Origin: Copromyces sp. CBS 386.78
Lineage: Eukaryota > Ascomycota > Sordariomycetes > Sordariales > Sordariaceae
DNA: 64,000 bases
Assembly: GCA_030685235.1 (NCBI GenBank)
Contig: MU839168.1
Span: 121,825-185,824 of the forward strand
Reading direction: 5' to 3'
A program made the translations under genes and the position numbers. Within the stretch, counting starts at the first letter, position 1. Each line of letters opens with the position of its first letter. The notes under the pieces were generated by a model, which was not told the origin of the DNA, did not search any database, and worked only from the letters and a program-made list of their open reading frames with translations. Below, in pieces: positions 36,554-48,240 of the stretch.

Positions 36554-39370
36554 CTAATATACGAATAATAAATTTATAAACTAATTACAAATCTACTATT
36601 AAATAACTTAAGTATCCCGTCCGAAGTTAATAACGAATTTCGGACCTTTTTTAATTACAAAACTATTAAGTATAACCTTTCATACTAATTTAATTAATTT
36701 TTGTAGGTAATTAAACCGCCGACGAATATAAGGTTATATAATACAAACTACGTATATTATATCAGCGACTTCTATTCTCTCTTAGTCGAAATAATTATAA
36801 AAAGTATATTATAGGGTTTTAAAATCGATTAAATATAATTTAACCGTAACCTACTATTAACCAGCCCAGTATAGGCTAATTAAGTTAAAACTAACGTCGC
36901 TAATTTAGAAGTAGAATTATTCTACGCTCCTAAATAGCGTTTATACTATTATTAATAATATTATAAACGATAATTATAATAAAATTATTAAACGGTTCGC
37001 CTAGTATCCTATTAAGGATTCTAAGGCAAAAAAAAAATTATAAATTAAAAAGGCGTAATCTTTAGCCGACGGTTATTAATAGGAACTATCGGTAATGCTA
37101 ATAGAATAGGAAATTATAAGTGAAGCCGAAATAGAAAAAAAGTTCCAAACGCTTTATAAAAAGTATAAACGGGGCGGGGCCGTAGCTATAACCCTATGGA
37201 TTCGGAGAGAAAAATAGGTAGTAAAAGTAAGTTAATATAAAAGCGTAGCGTTAATTAACCCGGTTAATAATTTAAATAATCCCGACTACTATTTTAATAA
37301 CTTTAACTATAATTATAAAGAAAAGTATAAGCATTTTAATTCTAATTTAGACTCCCCGTTTAAAATATAGAAACGTTAACGTTATAATTATAACGAAGTT
37401 CACTCTCATTATACTAAAGGTAATAATAAAGATAAATTTTATTCGGGTTATATTAAAAGTAATAATAAAAACGAATTTTATTCGGATTATATTAAAAATA
37501 ATAATAAAAATAATATTCGCCCTACTTCAACCCCGCTTAAATATAAAAACTACGTAACTAAGCCCCTAATTTTTAATTTATACGAATATTATAGCCTTAA
37601 AAATTTAAACGTTACTCCTAATTAATATAATTCTACTAACGTTAAATAAGGGGCCCCTACCCCGCTTAACCGTTCTAAATACGTAGATAAACCCTCCCTA
37701 TTCTAATATTACGGCCTTAGGAATTTAAACCTTATTTTACTTAATAAAAAATATAATTATATAGTTCGCTTTATAATATAATATATAGGACAGTAAGACG
37801 CCCTATTCGCTACTAAACAATAGATATATAATAATAAAAAAGTATAAAAATTCATTAACTAACTTTATCCTAATTAGGATAAAAAATATAATTATACTAA
37901 AAACTATATTAACGAGTAATATAATAGTAATTATATCCCTTTTAATAAAGAGGGCTATATAATTATAAATATATTCGAAGTTGAAATAAAAATATATAAC
38001 GCATATAAATTTTTAAATAACGATATTTATAATAGTAAGGACGTATAATTATTTAAATAGGCTAAACGCTTCGTATATAATCGTTTAAAGAGCGGGACGG
38101 ACGCTAAAACGGATATATAACCCTAAACGGCCTATTACAATTCTATATTTTCGGAAATATTATTAAAATATTTAATAAATATTAGAATTATTATTTTCTT
38201 AATAATAATTAGCGAGGATACATTAAGCAATAATTATTAAATTAAATTAATTATTCTTAATTATAAGCGGCGGTTATAATACTATTCTTTAAATTATAAG
38301 CGGCGGTTATAATACTATTTTTTAATTACGATACTTAATTAATAAATTCTTTACTTCTAAACCCGTTCGAATTTAACTATCCTTTGTAATCTTATTTTCA
38401 ACCCTTTTATACCTCTCTTCTAAATTAAATTAATTATTTAAAATCAGATAAATATAATAATTTTTAAAGCCGAAATCTAAATTACCTTCGACTTTTTAAC
38501 GGATTTATAATTTTTTAAATTAAGTTAATTATTATTTACTCTATAGCGTTATAATAGACCCACTATAGCAATTATATTATTTATTCGTTTAATTATAAGC
38601 CCCGCCCTAATTAAAGATTAATTTGCGCTAATAATTATTAATTACTAACCGAATAAATAAATACTATTATAATACTCTATTTAATAAAGTTGAATTAAAG
38701 TAGTAATTAATAATTATTTGCCGGAAAAGGTCTTTAAAACCGAAGGCGGTGGATTTAAATTAGGATATTATTTCCCGGTAAATAAATACGAACTTTAACG
38801 TATTAATTATATAAATCTAATTCGACGGGATCTTTACCGACTTTTACTTAAACGTAGACGTAATTAATACTACGTTAGTAAAAGGATAAATATTTTGCGT
38901 AATAAATTATTAAACAGCGATATTTTAATATTCTAAACGGGTTTAAATATTATAATACCCGGCGGGATCTTTATTAGTTATATTATACGTTAATTACTTA
39001 CTTTTCAAATAGCTAGCGAATAAACTATCTAAATTAATATCAAAATTAGGTATAGTAAAGTATATAGTTATATATTCTAATAATAAGCCTTTAAATATTT
39101 ATTATAATACCCTACTAATACGTAATATTTTAATACTTTAATAAACTTCATTATATATTACGTCGCTTATTCACTAATATTATAAGTAACCCCCTACTAT
39201 AATATTTTCGTAATAAAGATTTTTAACGTTTTTAAAGCCCCTTTCCCTAAATAAACGCCCAACCCCCCTTATACAATTAATAGAACCTACTCTATCCTTT
39301 TCAACCTTAAATCCCCCTTCGAAAATTCGTATATTCCAACTATCCGTTATCCTAAACCTTACCTCAATAC
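36554..39370. pseudogene. Degenerate coding region with 48-bp and 33-bp repeats
   Basis: Holds a 48-bp tandem repeat (about 37400-37520; AATAATAAAGATAAATTTTA-type, about 2.5 units, period divisible by three) and two related 39-base segments around 37580 and 37700 (TATTATAGCCTTAAAAATTTAAAC against TATTACGGCCTTAGGAATTTAAAC). It also has a 33-bp tandem pair (about 38261-38326, TTATAAGCGGCGGTTATAAT). No protein family was recognised. Confidence 0.4.
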
Positions 39371-39864
39371 GAAAATACTATACCCCTATATTCTTTTATT
39401 ATTTAGCCTTCTTATTATAATTACCTTTAATATTATTCTATTTTCATAATACATCTAAATATACTTTACAATAATTATTTTCATAATTTACTACCTTTTA
39501 TAATTAAATAGATATAAATAATAGTATTTAGGGTATATTTCGGCTAGGCCTTAATTATTAATTTAATTATTAACTTTAATTCGTTTTATAAATAGGATTA
39601 CTAAAGATAAATTATACGAAAATACTATACCCTTATATTCTTCTATTATTTAACCCTTTTACCGCAATTACCTTTAATATTACTCTATTTTTATAATATA
39701 TCCAAATATACTTTACAATAGCCATTTTCATAATTTACTACCTTTTATAATTAAATAAACGTAAATAATAATATTTAGGGTATATTTCGGCCGGGCTTTA
39801 ATTATTAATTTAGTTATTAATTTTAATTCGTTTCGTAAATAGGATTACTAAAACCAAATTATAT
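39371..39864 (+). repeat. 247-bp tandem duplication
   Basis: Copy 1 starts GAAAATACTATACCCCTATA at 39371, copy 2 at 39618. The copies align nearly gap-free across their full length (shared GGGTATATTTCGGC, TTTCATAATTTACTACC), and the differences are transitions. Confidence 0.85.
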
Positions 39865-42600
39865 AAAACTAAATATTAGAATTCAAAAACAATCTCCTAT
39901 CATAATATCGCCTACTACTAATCCTTCTACTTAGAATATAAGCAAAAAAAAAAAGCTGCCCGAAGTAAAATATTTTCTTACCCCCCTAATATTATACTTT
40001 ATTAATATACAAAGCCCGGATAAGCTCTAATTATACCGATACCGGATAGCGAACCTATAAAGCCGCTACTATTTAAAAAACTAAATATATAAAGGAAATA
40101 AAAGGTAGTAGGCCCTTTAAACTATAATATATTTATATAACCGCTACTACCCAAAAATATTAATATAGAAAATAAGGTAGGGGACTTTAAACTAAGGTTA
40201 TTAATCGACGAAATAAAAATAAAGCGTACTTACGAAGGGCTAGACGAATATATATATTTTAGGGTATATATTATCCTATTTATTTATATACCTATACTAA
40301 TTTATTTTAATATAATAATTAAACGAAGTCTTTAAATTATTACGAAAGGACGTACTTTTTATACTGTAATTCAACTTTAATAAGAAAGTAATAATTCGCG
40401 GAATCGTTTTTCAAATTAATTAAATATATAAATTTATTGAATTTACCCGCTTAATTTAAATAAATAATATTTAGGAAGAAGTTGAAAGCCCTTTTAAATT
40501 CGTTATTATATAATTAATATATTTAGCCTACTAGTCGGCCGTTCTAACCGCTAACGATTTCGCTAATAATTATAATTTATAATTATATTTCGGCTCGTAC
40601 ATTTTCAACTTACTTATATACAACCTTAATATACTAATTAATAAAGTAATACTAAGGATCCTAATTCTTTTAAAATAATATTAATTTAGGTACGTTACTA
40701 TTTATAAAATAACGATTACTCCTAATCGCTATACCTAAATTAAAAACTTTTATATACGGCCAATATTACTAATTCGGGCTATATAATTAAAAATTAATTT
40801 TATAAAGTAATTAATATAGTATAATATCCTACTAGCTTTAAATATTTTATTATAATATACCCGATAGGATCGTCCGGTAATTATTTCCCTTTAAACCTTA
40901 TATAATTTTTGTAATAAAGCGAATTAATTATCGCATACCCTTCCGAACGGGCAAAGGGCAATATTTCTAATATATAAAAAATATAGTTACCTAACCGCAA
41001 TTAAAAATATAGGCAAATTTAATAGTACGCTAATAGAAACGTAGAATCTTTTCCTAGCAATACGGCTATTTTAACTAAATATAATAATTACCGAAAGAAT
41101 TTATAAATTAATATTTATTTATATAGTTTAAAAAAGAAATTAATAATTATCGTTTTTATAATAGTATTTCGTAGGGTATCCTCCCCCCCCCTTACTTTAA
41201 AAGCCTCTACCCCGAAATTAATAGATATTAACTTTCGGAATATATAATACGGGTTAATAATTATCGGTTTTTAAATTCTTAATTTGTATAAGGCGGTATA
41301 ATTGGGTATAGAGGGTATTAAAATTAATATAGAAAAGAATAAAGTAAATAGAACTAAATAATTAGTAGCCGAATATAATAATATTTATAAAGTAATTATA
41401 ACGTTATAAAATAATATTATAAAAACTTTTAAACGTATTAAAGAAGAGGTTAAATAATTAAAATACCTACCTACGCAAATTAATTTAATATTCCGGGATA
41501 TAATAATAATAATAATAATATTACGTTTATAATTACAAAATATACTAGCGGTTTAAATAAATGAAAATAGTATAATTATAATTATAATTATTATAATAAT
41601 CCTATATTTCCCTCGTAATTTAAATAACGTTTCCGCTATAATAATAAACTAAATTAAATATAATTAACGACCTTGTCTACTAACGCTTTTATTTCCAACC
41701 CCCGAATTATAATCTACTTTAAATATTTATTTCGCGCTCCTTCTTAATTATTAAATATTAATTAATATCTATTACGCCTTCGTACCTACTGTAAATTCGA
41801 ATTTCCAAAACTAATTTATAAAATACCTTTAATTCTATTTCCCTATCCTAAATATAGTATTAATCTTTCCTAAACTTTCGCCGCCTAATTCTAAATATTT
41901 ATTTTACGCTCCTTCTTAATTATTAAATTTTAATCCGTTATACCTTCGTACCTACTATAATAGTATTAAAACCCGTACCGTTTATAGAATAATATAGGAA
42001 ATCCGCTATAAGTAATAAATAATTCCGAATTAATTTTAATAGCCTTAATAAAAATTATAATAATTATATTCGGAATTTAATTATTAAACTTATAGGAAAC
42101 GTTAACTATTAATTAGTAAATATAATTAAACTTTAATATAATAATATATACGTTAATTATATTATTACTATAAGGGGGAATAGTAAATAAATTTATAATT
42201 ATAATCGCTTTAATATAATTATAGTCGCTTCCGTCACGGTTCTTATAATTACCTAAGGGAATATATAATATTAAAAAAACTACCTAATCTTTTCCGGAAA
42301 GCTTAAGGAACTCGGCGTAAAAAGTATAATAAACCGTCCTAAAAAGAGGATTTTCTACTAAAATTACCTTTCCCTCCTCTAAGTCTCTAATAGCGAAGCT
42401 TCTAAAACCTCCGTACTTAAATAGGCAAGCTTTAATAGTATTAAAATAATAGAAGTCCGGATCGATATCCTATAATTTAACGAGGATTATAATAATATCG
42501 CGCATTTAAATTTAAAATTTAATATTATTATAAGCGCGAAATAGAGACTTAATTAATTCTTTAGTATTTAAATTTATTTTAACGTCGATAAAAGTATAAT
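39865..42600 (-). pseudogene. Degenerate coding block, probably minus strand, unidentified
   Basis: A minus reading at about 40.2-40.7 kb (AKSLAVRTAD, LKGLSTSS, KTIPRIITFLLKLNY) has mostly Gln-type stops, while the plus frames have antisense-like composition. No domain was recognised. A microsatellite (AAT)n lies at about 41500-41520. Confidence 0.3.
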
Positions 42601-43262
42601 AAGTAATATTTTATACTAAAATCGGGGTCGGTTTCGCTCTAATAAAAATAGAATATAATAACTAATATTTTATACCAAAAATCGGGGTCGGTTTCGCTCT
42701 AATAGGAATAGGATTTATATTATTGAGGAGGAAAATAATAAAAAATAAGAAACTAAGAGATTTTATAATTTATATAGACTTAATTAGATTAAAAATAAAT
42801 AAATAAGTAAACGGTTTAATGAGAGTAAACCTCTTAATATTTATAATCTAATCTATTATAAAATAAAATAAGATAGCGGAGGGCTTTTATCTAGTCTTTT
42901 AGTATTTATAGTTTAATTTGCGAGAGAAATAAAGGGCTCTTATATTTAAATAGAAAATTAAATATCGTAATTTCCTTTTATCCTAATATATTTTATTCTA
43001 TCAAACTATTAAATTAATAAAGGACGAAATAATTATATTAATTAATTCGCTAACGGGCTTCGCTATAGAAAAAATAAAAATTAAAATAGGCTTCGCTTTA
43101 ATAAGAATAAAATTTAATTAATAAATAACCTTCGCTCTAATAAGAATAAAAGTAATAAATAGGCTTCGTATAGAGGGTTAATGAAATTTTATTCTTATTA
43201 AAACGAAATTTATTTAATAATCTTATTCCTATTAGAATGAAGCCTATTTATTAACCTTTACT
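42601..43262. repeat. Spacer-motif cluster with tandem and inverted copies
   Basis: Two roughly 60-bp tandem units each contain ATCGGGGTCGGTTTCGCTCT (about 42621 and 42682). At 43085-43262, TTCGCTTTAATAAGAATAAA and TTCGCTCTAATAAGAATAAA face two opposite-orientation copies (TTTATTCTTATTAAAACGAA, TTATTCCTATTAGAATGAA). Confidence 0.7.
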
Positions 43263-43899
43263 CCCTCTAAAATAAAAATTAATAAGGGTAACGTAAATAT
43301 TTAATATTATTAAATTCTAAGCGAAGTAAAAACGTAATATTTTAATCGCGTTTACACTAATTAATTACGCGGCACTTAAGGGGGCGGGAATTAGGAATAG
43401 CCGAAGGGTCGGGGTAGGGCCTATAAATATAAAGTTCCGGTACTCCACTTAATACTTATTATTTAATAATTTATATTCGGATGTTCTAATAGCCTATATA
43501 AATCTTATTATATTATATAATCGTAAAAAGGGTATTATAAAACGTAAAATATACGCGAAATTAACCTATATTAATTATACCCTAAATTATTTTAGGTCTG
43601 ATTCGTATAAATATTTAAATAATATTTAGGAATTTATTATTAGAATTAACGCCTTCGCTAAAATATATCCGTTCGCCCTTATTACTATCGATAATTATTT
43701 TTCCCGTACTTATTTCTATTTACCTAATAAACTGTTCGGGGTTTAAAATTATTATTTATTTATTTACTTATAAAAGCCGGACCTACTTTATATTAAAGGT
43801 ATTGAACTTTAATTCTAATAGCGTAGTAAAGTTGAATTATAAAATATTAAAGGTATTAAATTCCGAATTATCGGGTAATTAGAAAATAATATATCTTTA
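43263..43899. repeat. RIP-degraded DNA downstream of the DUF6589-like gene
   Basis: AT-rich, partly less mutated at 43370-43450 (GCGGCACTTAAGGGGGCGGG). No gene was identified. Confidence 0.3.
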
Positions 43900-46442
43900 A
43901 CGCGCTTACTTATTTTAATATATTATATAAATATAATTTATAATATTTTTATCAATAAATAGGTTTATATATTTACTAGCCTAGTAAATTCATATATCGT
44001 TCTCTACCGCCTTACGGATAATTACAGTATAAGGGCCAATAGCGGAAAGCCGGATAAATATAGTCCGGGTATTATAAGTAGAATTCTTATTCTATTTAAT
44101 ATTTTAAATAAAGGATATATTAATATATTCGAATATTATATTAATCGCTTTCTATTTACTACTAGCTATAAAATATTATATTATACTAGATTATAAAATA
44201 GTATTAACGAACGTTTAATTTGTAACTTGGGGGCGAAGTAACTATACTAAATATAATATTTTAGGCCTATAATTACTAAATTTCCTACCGTAAAAGAGGA
44301 TAGGAAGTAAATTAATAATTTTACGCAATATACTATAATCTCTTACGGAAACGGCTTTATTAAATACTATAAAAATATAAATAACTTATAAATAACGATA
44401 TATATTACGGTAATTCGTATCTATCTTCCCCGAAGTTATTTAATATTTAAACTATATAATTAGAAAAAAAATTTCGTTATAAATAGAATATAGTTACTAA
44501 TTAATATAATTCTTCCCGACGTTAATTATCGCCCGGCGTATAAAATATTCCGTAAAATTAAATTTAAATAAATACTTATATTTAACGAATTTAGTAATAA
44601 AGAAAATTAAAATTTTAAAGGCAAAAGAATCCTCTAATAAATACTAACCGTTATAGAATTTAATCTTATCCTTCTTTATTCGGGCACCCCTCCCGAAGCC
44701 TTCGATATCCTATATTAATAAGGGCTAAAAAATATAAAATACTATATTAATATAATTTATAAAAATATAAAAGAATATAGGGATAGTAAAGATCTACTAT
44801 TTATAATTATAAATATAATTAGCCTTAAATTAGTCGAAAATAATATAGCGAATAAAGGATATCGTTTTCTAATTATTATAAATTAGGATAAATCGGTCGC
44901 CGAAATTATTTTTACTAAATCTAAAGATATTAAAGAAGAATTTATTATAAAAACGATAAACGTTAGTAATTTAACTTTCGTTCTCCGCGATAATAGGAAT
45001 TTATAATATATAAATATTAAAAGTACGTAGTTATTTAATTATTAGAAAATCGGAAATAATCCATTTATTCTTTTAAATAAAAATAGAAGCTAATCGGCCT
45101 TTAATAAAGTAATACGCCCCTTAGTCTAAGGATAGTAGCGTAATACTAAAATAATTAAAGAACTAATTAATTTCGAATTTAATATATAAGCATTATTAAA
45201 ATAATATAAACGGGCCGTAAATATCGGGACTACCGATAAGGAAATATATAATAAAATTCTGTATAATATTTTACCGCTTAATATTAAGGCTACCGATACA
45301 ATCTACGAAATTAAAATTATTATAGACAATAATTATATTCGGGTCCCGGCTAACGAATTTAAAATTGGCCTTTAACGTTATTAATATATAATAAAAATAA
45401 AAATAAAATATAAAAATTAAATAAAAAGGATATATATTATAGAAATTTTAATGAAACGATTAATAGTTTTAAAAATAATATTATACGAAAATACTATACC
45501 GAAGCGAACTAATATATTCTATACGCGTAACTATATAAAACTACTCTTAAAATAAATACTAAATAACTACAAAATAAAAATACTCTTCTATAAAGCGAAC
45601 GAATTTATAATAATAAACGCTATTATAATAACCTAATTATAGATATCTCTTTATTTTTGAATATTATCTTTAAATTTATATAATTTATAATAATTACGCT
45701 ATTATATATATAGTATAATAAGTAGCGTAATTAATTCTGGCGTATAGTCGGCTAAAATATTATAAATAGTATAAAATTGCAATCGAATCCAAATTACGTC
45801 AAAAATATCTTTAATAGTAAGAGGGTAGGATACGCTACCGCTACTATTAAATATTTTTATAAAGAATTCTTAAAATATTAATCAATATAATAATAATTTA
45901 AATTCGGCGTAGAAGGAAGTTTAAAAATAAATTTTAAACTATATTTCAAACTAATCTATTATACTAAATAATATAGAATCTTCGTTAAAAGGAAATTTAG
46001 TTTAAAATTATTCGAAGTATAAATAAACGCTATAATTAATAAGGATTTAATATATTAAAAGTTACTAAAATACGTCAATTAAAGATCTCATACGTATACC
46101 GTACTTTTATTTATCGCTATAATCGGTAATAAGAAAAATAAAATATTAGCGTAAATTTATCTAATATTTCTTAATTACCTAATAAATTTCATTAAATTTG
46201 AATTAAATATTTAAATCCTTAGAATCCGTATTAGAAATAATAATTTCGTCTAAAAGTTTATTAAATTTATTTACTACTTTATCCGAAAAATTATAATATT
46301 CGTAATTGGAAGATTCGTTAAACGAATTGTAAAAGTTGGAAATTTAGGATATTCGTAAAGGGGAAGTAAAAGTAAAAATTAATAAAAACGTTCGGTAACG
46401 AATTAGTAAAATTGGCAAAGAAAATACAATTAGTAATTGCAT
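43900..46442 (-). pseudogene. DUF6589-like protein gene relic (candidate transposase or passenger of the 18.5-kb block)
   Basis: One minus-strand frame is followed from ATG 46442-46440 for about 2.5 kb with stops mainly at former Gln/Trp codons. Readable landmarks: DKVVNKFNKLLDEIIISNTD near the start; KYGIRMRSLIDVF at about 46.08 kb; SRDPNIIIVYNNFNFVD at 45301-45350 (family pattern YDNxNF); FGDRFILIYNN-stop-K at 44868-44904 (family L-YGDQxT); IPIFFYIFINYINIVFYIF, matching the family's PxxFHxxMNxxxxxYxxxW; and DSFAFKIL later. These fit my memory of the large fungal DUF6589 family, abundant in transposon-rich regions and of unproven biochemical role. It starts 150 bases inside the right direct repeat and points inward. 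D-to-N and H-to-Y changes show RIP. Exact exon limits are not defined. Confidence 0.55.
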
Positions 46443-46595
46443 ATTGGATAGCAATATAGTATTAAATAGTAATATAACCTAATAATTAAGATGTAGTATA
46501 GCATTAATATTGTATAACTTGAATTTTGGTAATATTTTGCGCAAACCCTCCCTCGTCTATACATATTATACTCAAACTGTAACGAAACCGCGGTT

Positions 46596-46627
46596 TTAGA
46601 ACCTACGGGTCCAAATAGTATAACATT
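46596..46627 (+). repeat. 32-bp direct repeat, right copy
   Basis: One transition from 28136-28167. Followed by less mutated sequence. Confidence 0.9.
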
Positions 46628-47840
46628 GTAATTGGTAGGGGTAGGGTTTATTTAGTCCCGTAAGGAATTCCAAGACTACAATGGTCCGAGCGGAGGTGGC
46701 TGAGTGAATAAGACTAGTCGCCCTATATTCCTAGTCCCTCCTTTATCATTCATTAACTATCAACTATCAATACCGTTACTATAGCCGTCTTTCCTAAAAT
46801 TAATAACCTTTAGGCTGCCCAATTCTACGCTTCGACTATTATTTTCGAGACTAATATATCGGAGGAGGCCGTCCGCAAGATTTTCGAACCGGCCGTCAAG
46901 CGCCGTAGAATTGGAAACGGGGAATAGATTAATACCACCCTTATTATTATCGCCAACAACCCCAACTCCCACCGCAAAATTCCAAATAGCTATTATTAAA
47001 TTAACACTACCCCTATCACTACCGCCAACGCCAATACTACAAAATCACCTCCCCTTCCGGACTTTTCTCTCCCTCTCCTAATCCGTCTTAAACGGTCTTA
47101 AAATTTCGTATAAAGTAAAAAAACACCCCAAAAAAAATAAAAAAAGAATTCAACACGGCTTATTCTACGTACCCTAATCGAATCGCCTCATAAATACCCC
47201 GCCGTAGTAGTAAAATACCCGTCTACAACAACCCGAAAGATAGTACGTCTTATAGCGTGCCTACATCTCCTCCCCTAACTAGGACCCCCCCCCCCCGCGC
47301 TAATAACCAACCGGACTAGATTTTAGGTACTAAGGAAGTGATAGGGAGGTAATAAGAGGGTAAAAAGAGGGTGATATAGAGATGGGAATAGATGGAAATA
47401 GAGAAAACAGTCACAAACAATCACAAATAGGATTCGAATAAAGAGGGTCTCTACAATCTACGATACTAGTAGGGATATAAGCGTCCTTATATACCGCTAT
47501 ACCATAAGCGTCCTTATAGCACCCTCCGTCGGGGGCTAGTAATAGTAAAAATAGGAGTTTAAGGTTATAAAGACGGTTAGAGGCGATTAGAAGTGGTTTT
47601 GGGATTATTTTTAATAATAATATAATGTAGGAGATATTTTCGGATAGGAGCTGGATCTGGTGATGTTTCGGTTGGTGTTGAGACTGGTAATGTTTTAATT
47701 GGTATTGAGACTAGTGATATTTCGCTTGGTGTTTAGTTATATATAGATATAGCGTCTCCTACTCCTCTGGGCAAATATAGGCGTTTCACTGACTCCCTCG
47801 GGCATATCCGGCTCCGCCCAAGGGAAGAATTATTAAAAAT
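46628..47840 (+). mobile_element. Weakly RIP-mutated fragment related to the chromovirus 3' region
   Basis: Positions 47140-47620 match the 3' noncoding region of the chromovirus (17690-18135) in order and orientation, but with far more retained CpA/TpG. Next to it, 47650-47740 has three imperfect roughly 37-bp units (GGTGATGTTTCGGTTGGTGTTGAGACT type). The 46670-47000 part contains balanced sequence with a short open frame but no recognised domain. No LTR was found in it, so it is a fragment or a related non-autonomous element. A run of about 13 C lies at 47286. Confidence 0.6.
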
Positions 47841-48240
47841 TCTTCTCTCTTTGCCGTAATTTATTTTACTTCGAATTTAAAATATATTTTAATTTACTTA
47901 TATTTATCATTATATTTAGCTTATTTAATTAATATCGCTTATATCTACTTAATTTCTAAATTACGTCCTAAGTAAAGATTTTATTATATAACAATATTTA
48001 GGTATATTTTTTTCAATTGTACGAAACGTACGTAGTTCTTTAGGTTTATATTCGCGAAGTAACCTACGAATAATATTATTACAATTTATTAAATATTCTC
48101 TTAAAAAATTAATATCGTCGCTATATTATATAAATTAATAATCTTTATTTCAGATTTATACTTCCTACTACCCCGTTTTATTAATATTTAACTTACTTCA
48201 TTTTAACCTCTAACCGCTAAATCTAACTAAACTAATTAAT
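47841..48240. repeat. RIP-degraded DNA
   Basis: AT-rich spacer between the chromovirus-like fragment and the minisatellite. Nothing recognisable. Confidence 0.4.

Larger units (their letters stand above)
28136..46627. mobile_element. Putative 18.5-kb mobile block bounded by 32-bp direct repeats
   Basis: Two direct copies of a 32-bp unit lie 18,460 bases apart and enclose heavily RIP-mutated, coding-textured DNA. A DUF6589-like gene starts about 150 bases inside the right repeat and runs inward on the minus strand. A DEXH-helicase relic lies 600 bases inside the left repeat on the plus strand. Palindromic spacers separate the degenerate coding blocks. Long direct repeats at the ends resemble attachment-type target duplications of site-specific recombinase elements, but no recombinase was recognised. 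The alternative is nested unrelated elements with a chance or family-shared 32-mer. Confidence 0.4.

Noticed and set aside
28180..46531. TACCAAAATTGAA / TTGAATTTTGGTA as terminal inverted repeats of the 18.5-kb block
   Set aside because: 12 of 13 bases match in inverted orientation, but they lie 13 bp and 65 bp inside the two direct repeats, and neighbouring similar words are not collinear; chance in AT-rich DNA is likely.
46690..46720. GGTGGCTGAGTG resembling a tRNA A box
   Set aside because: No B box at the proper distance on the same strand and no cloverleaf could be drawn.
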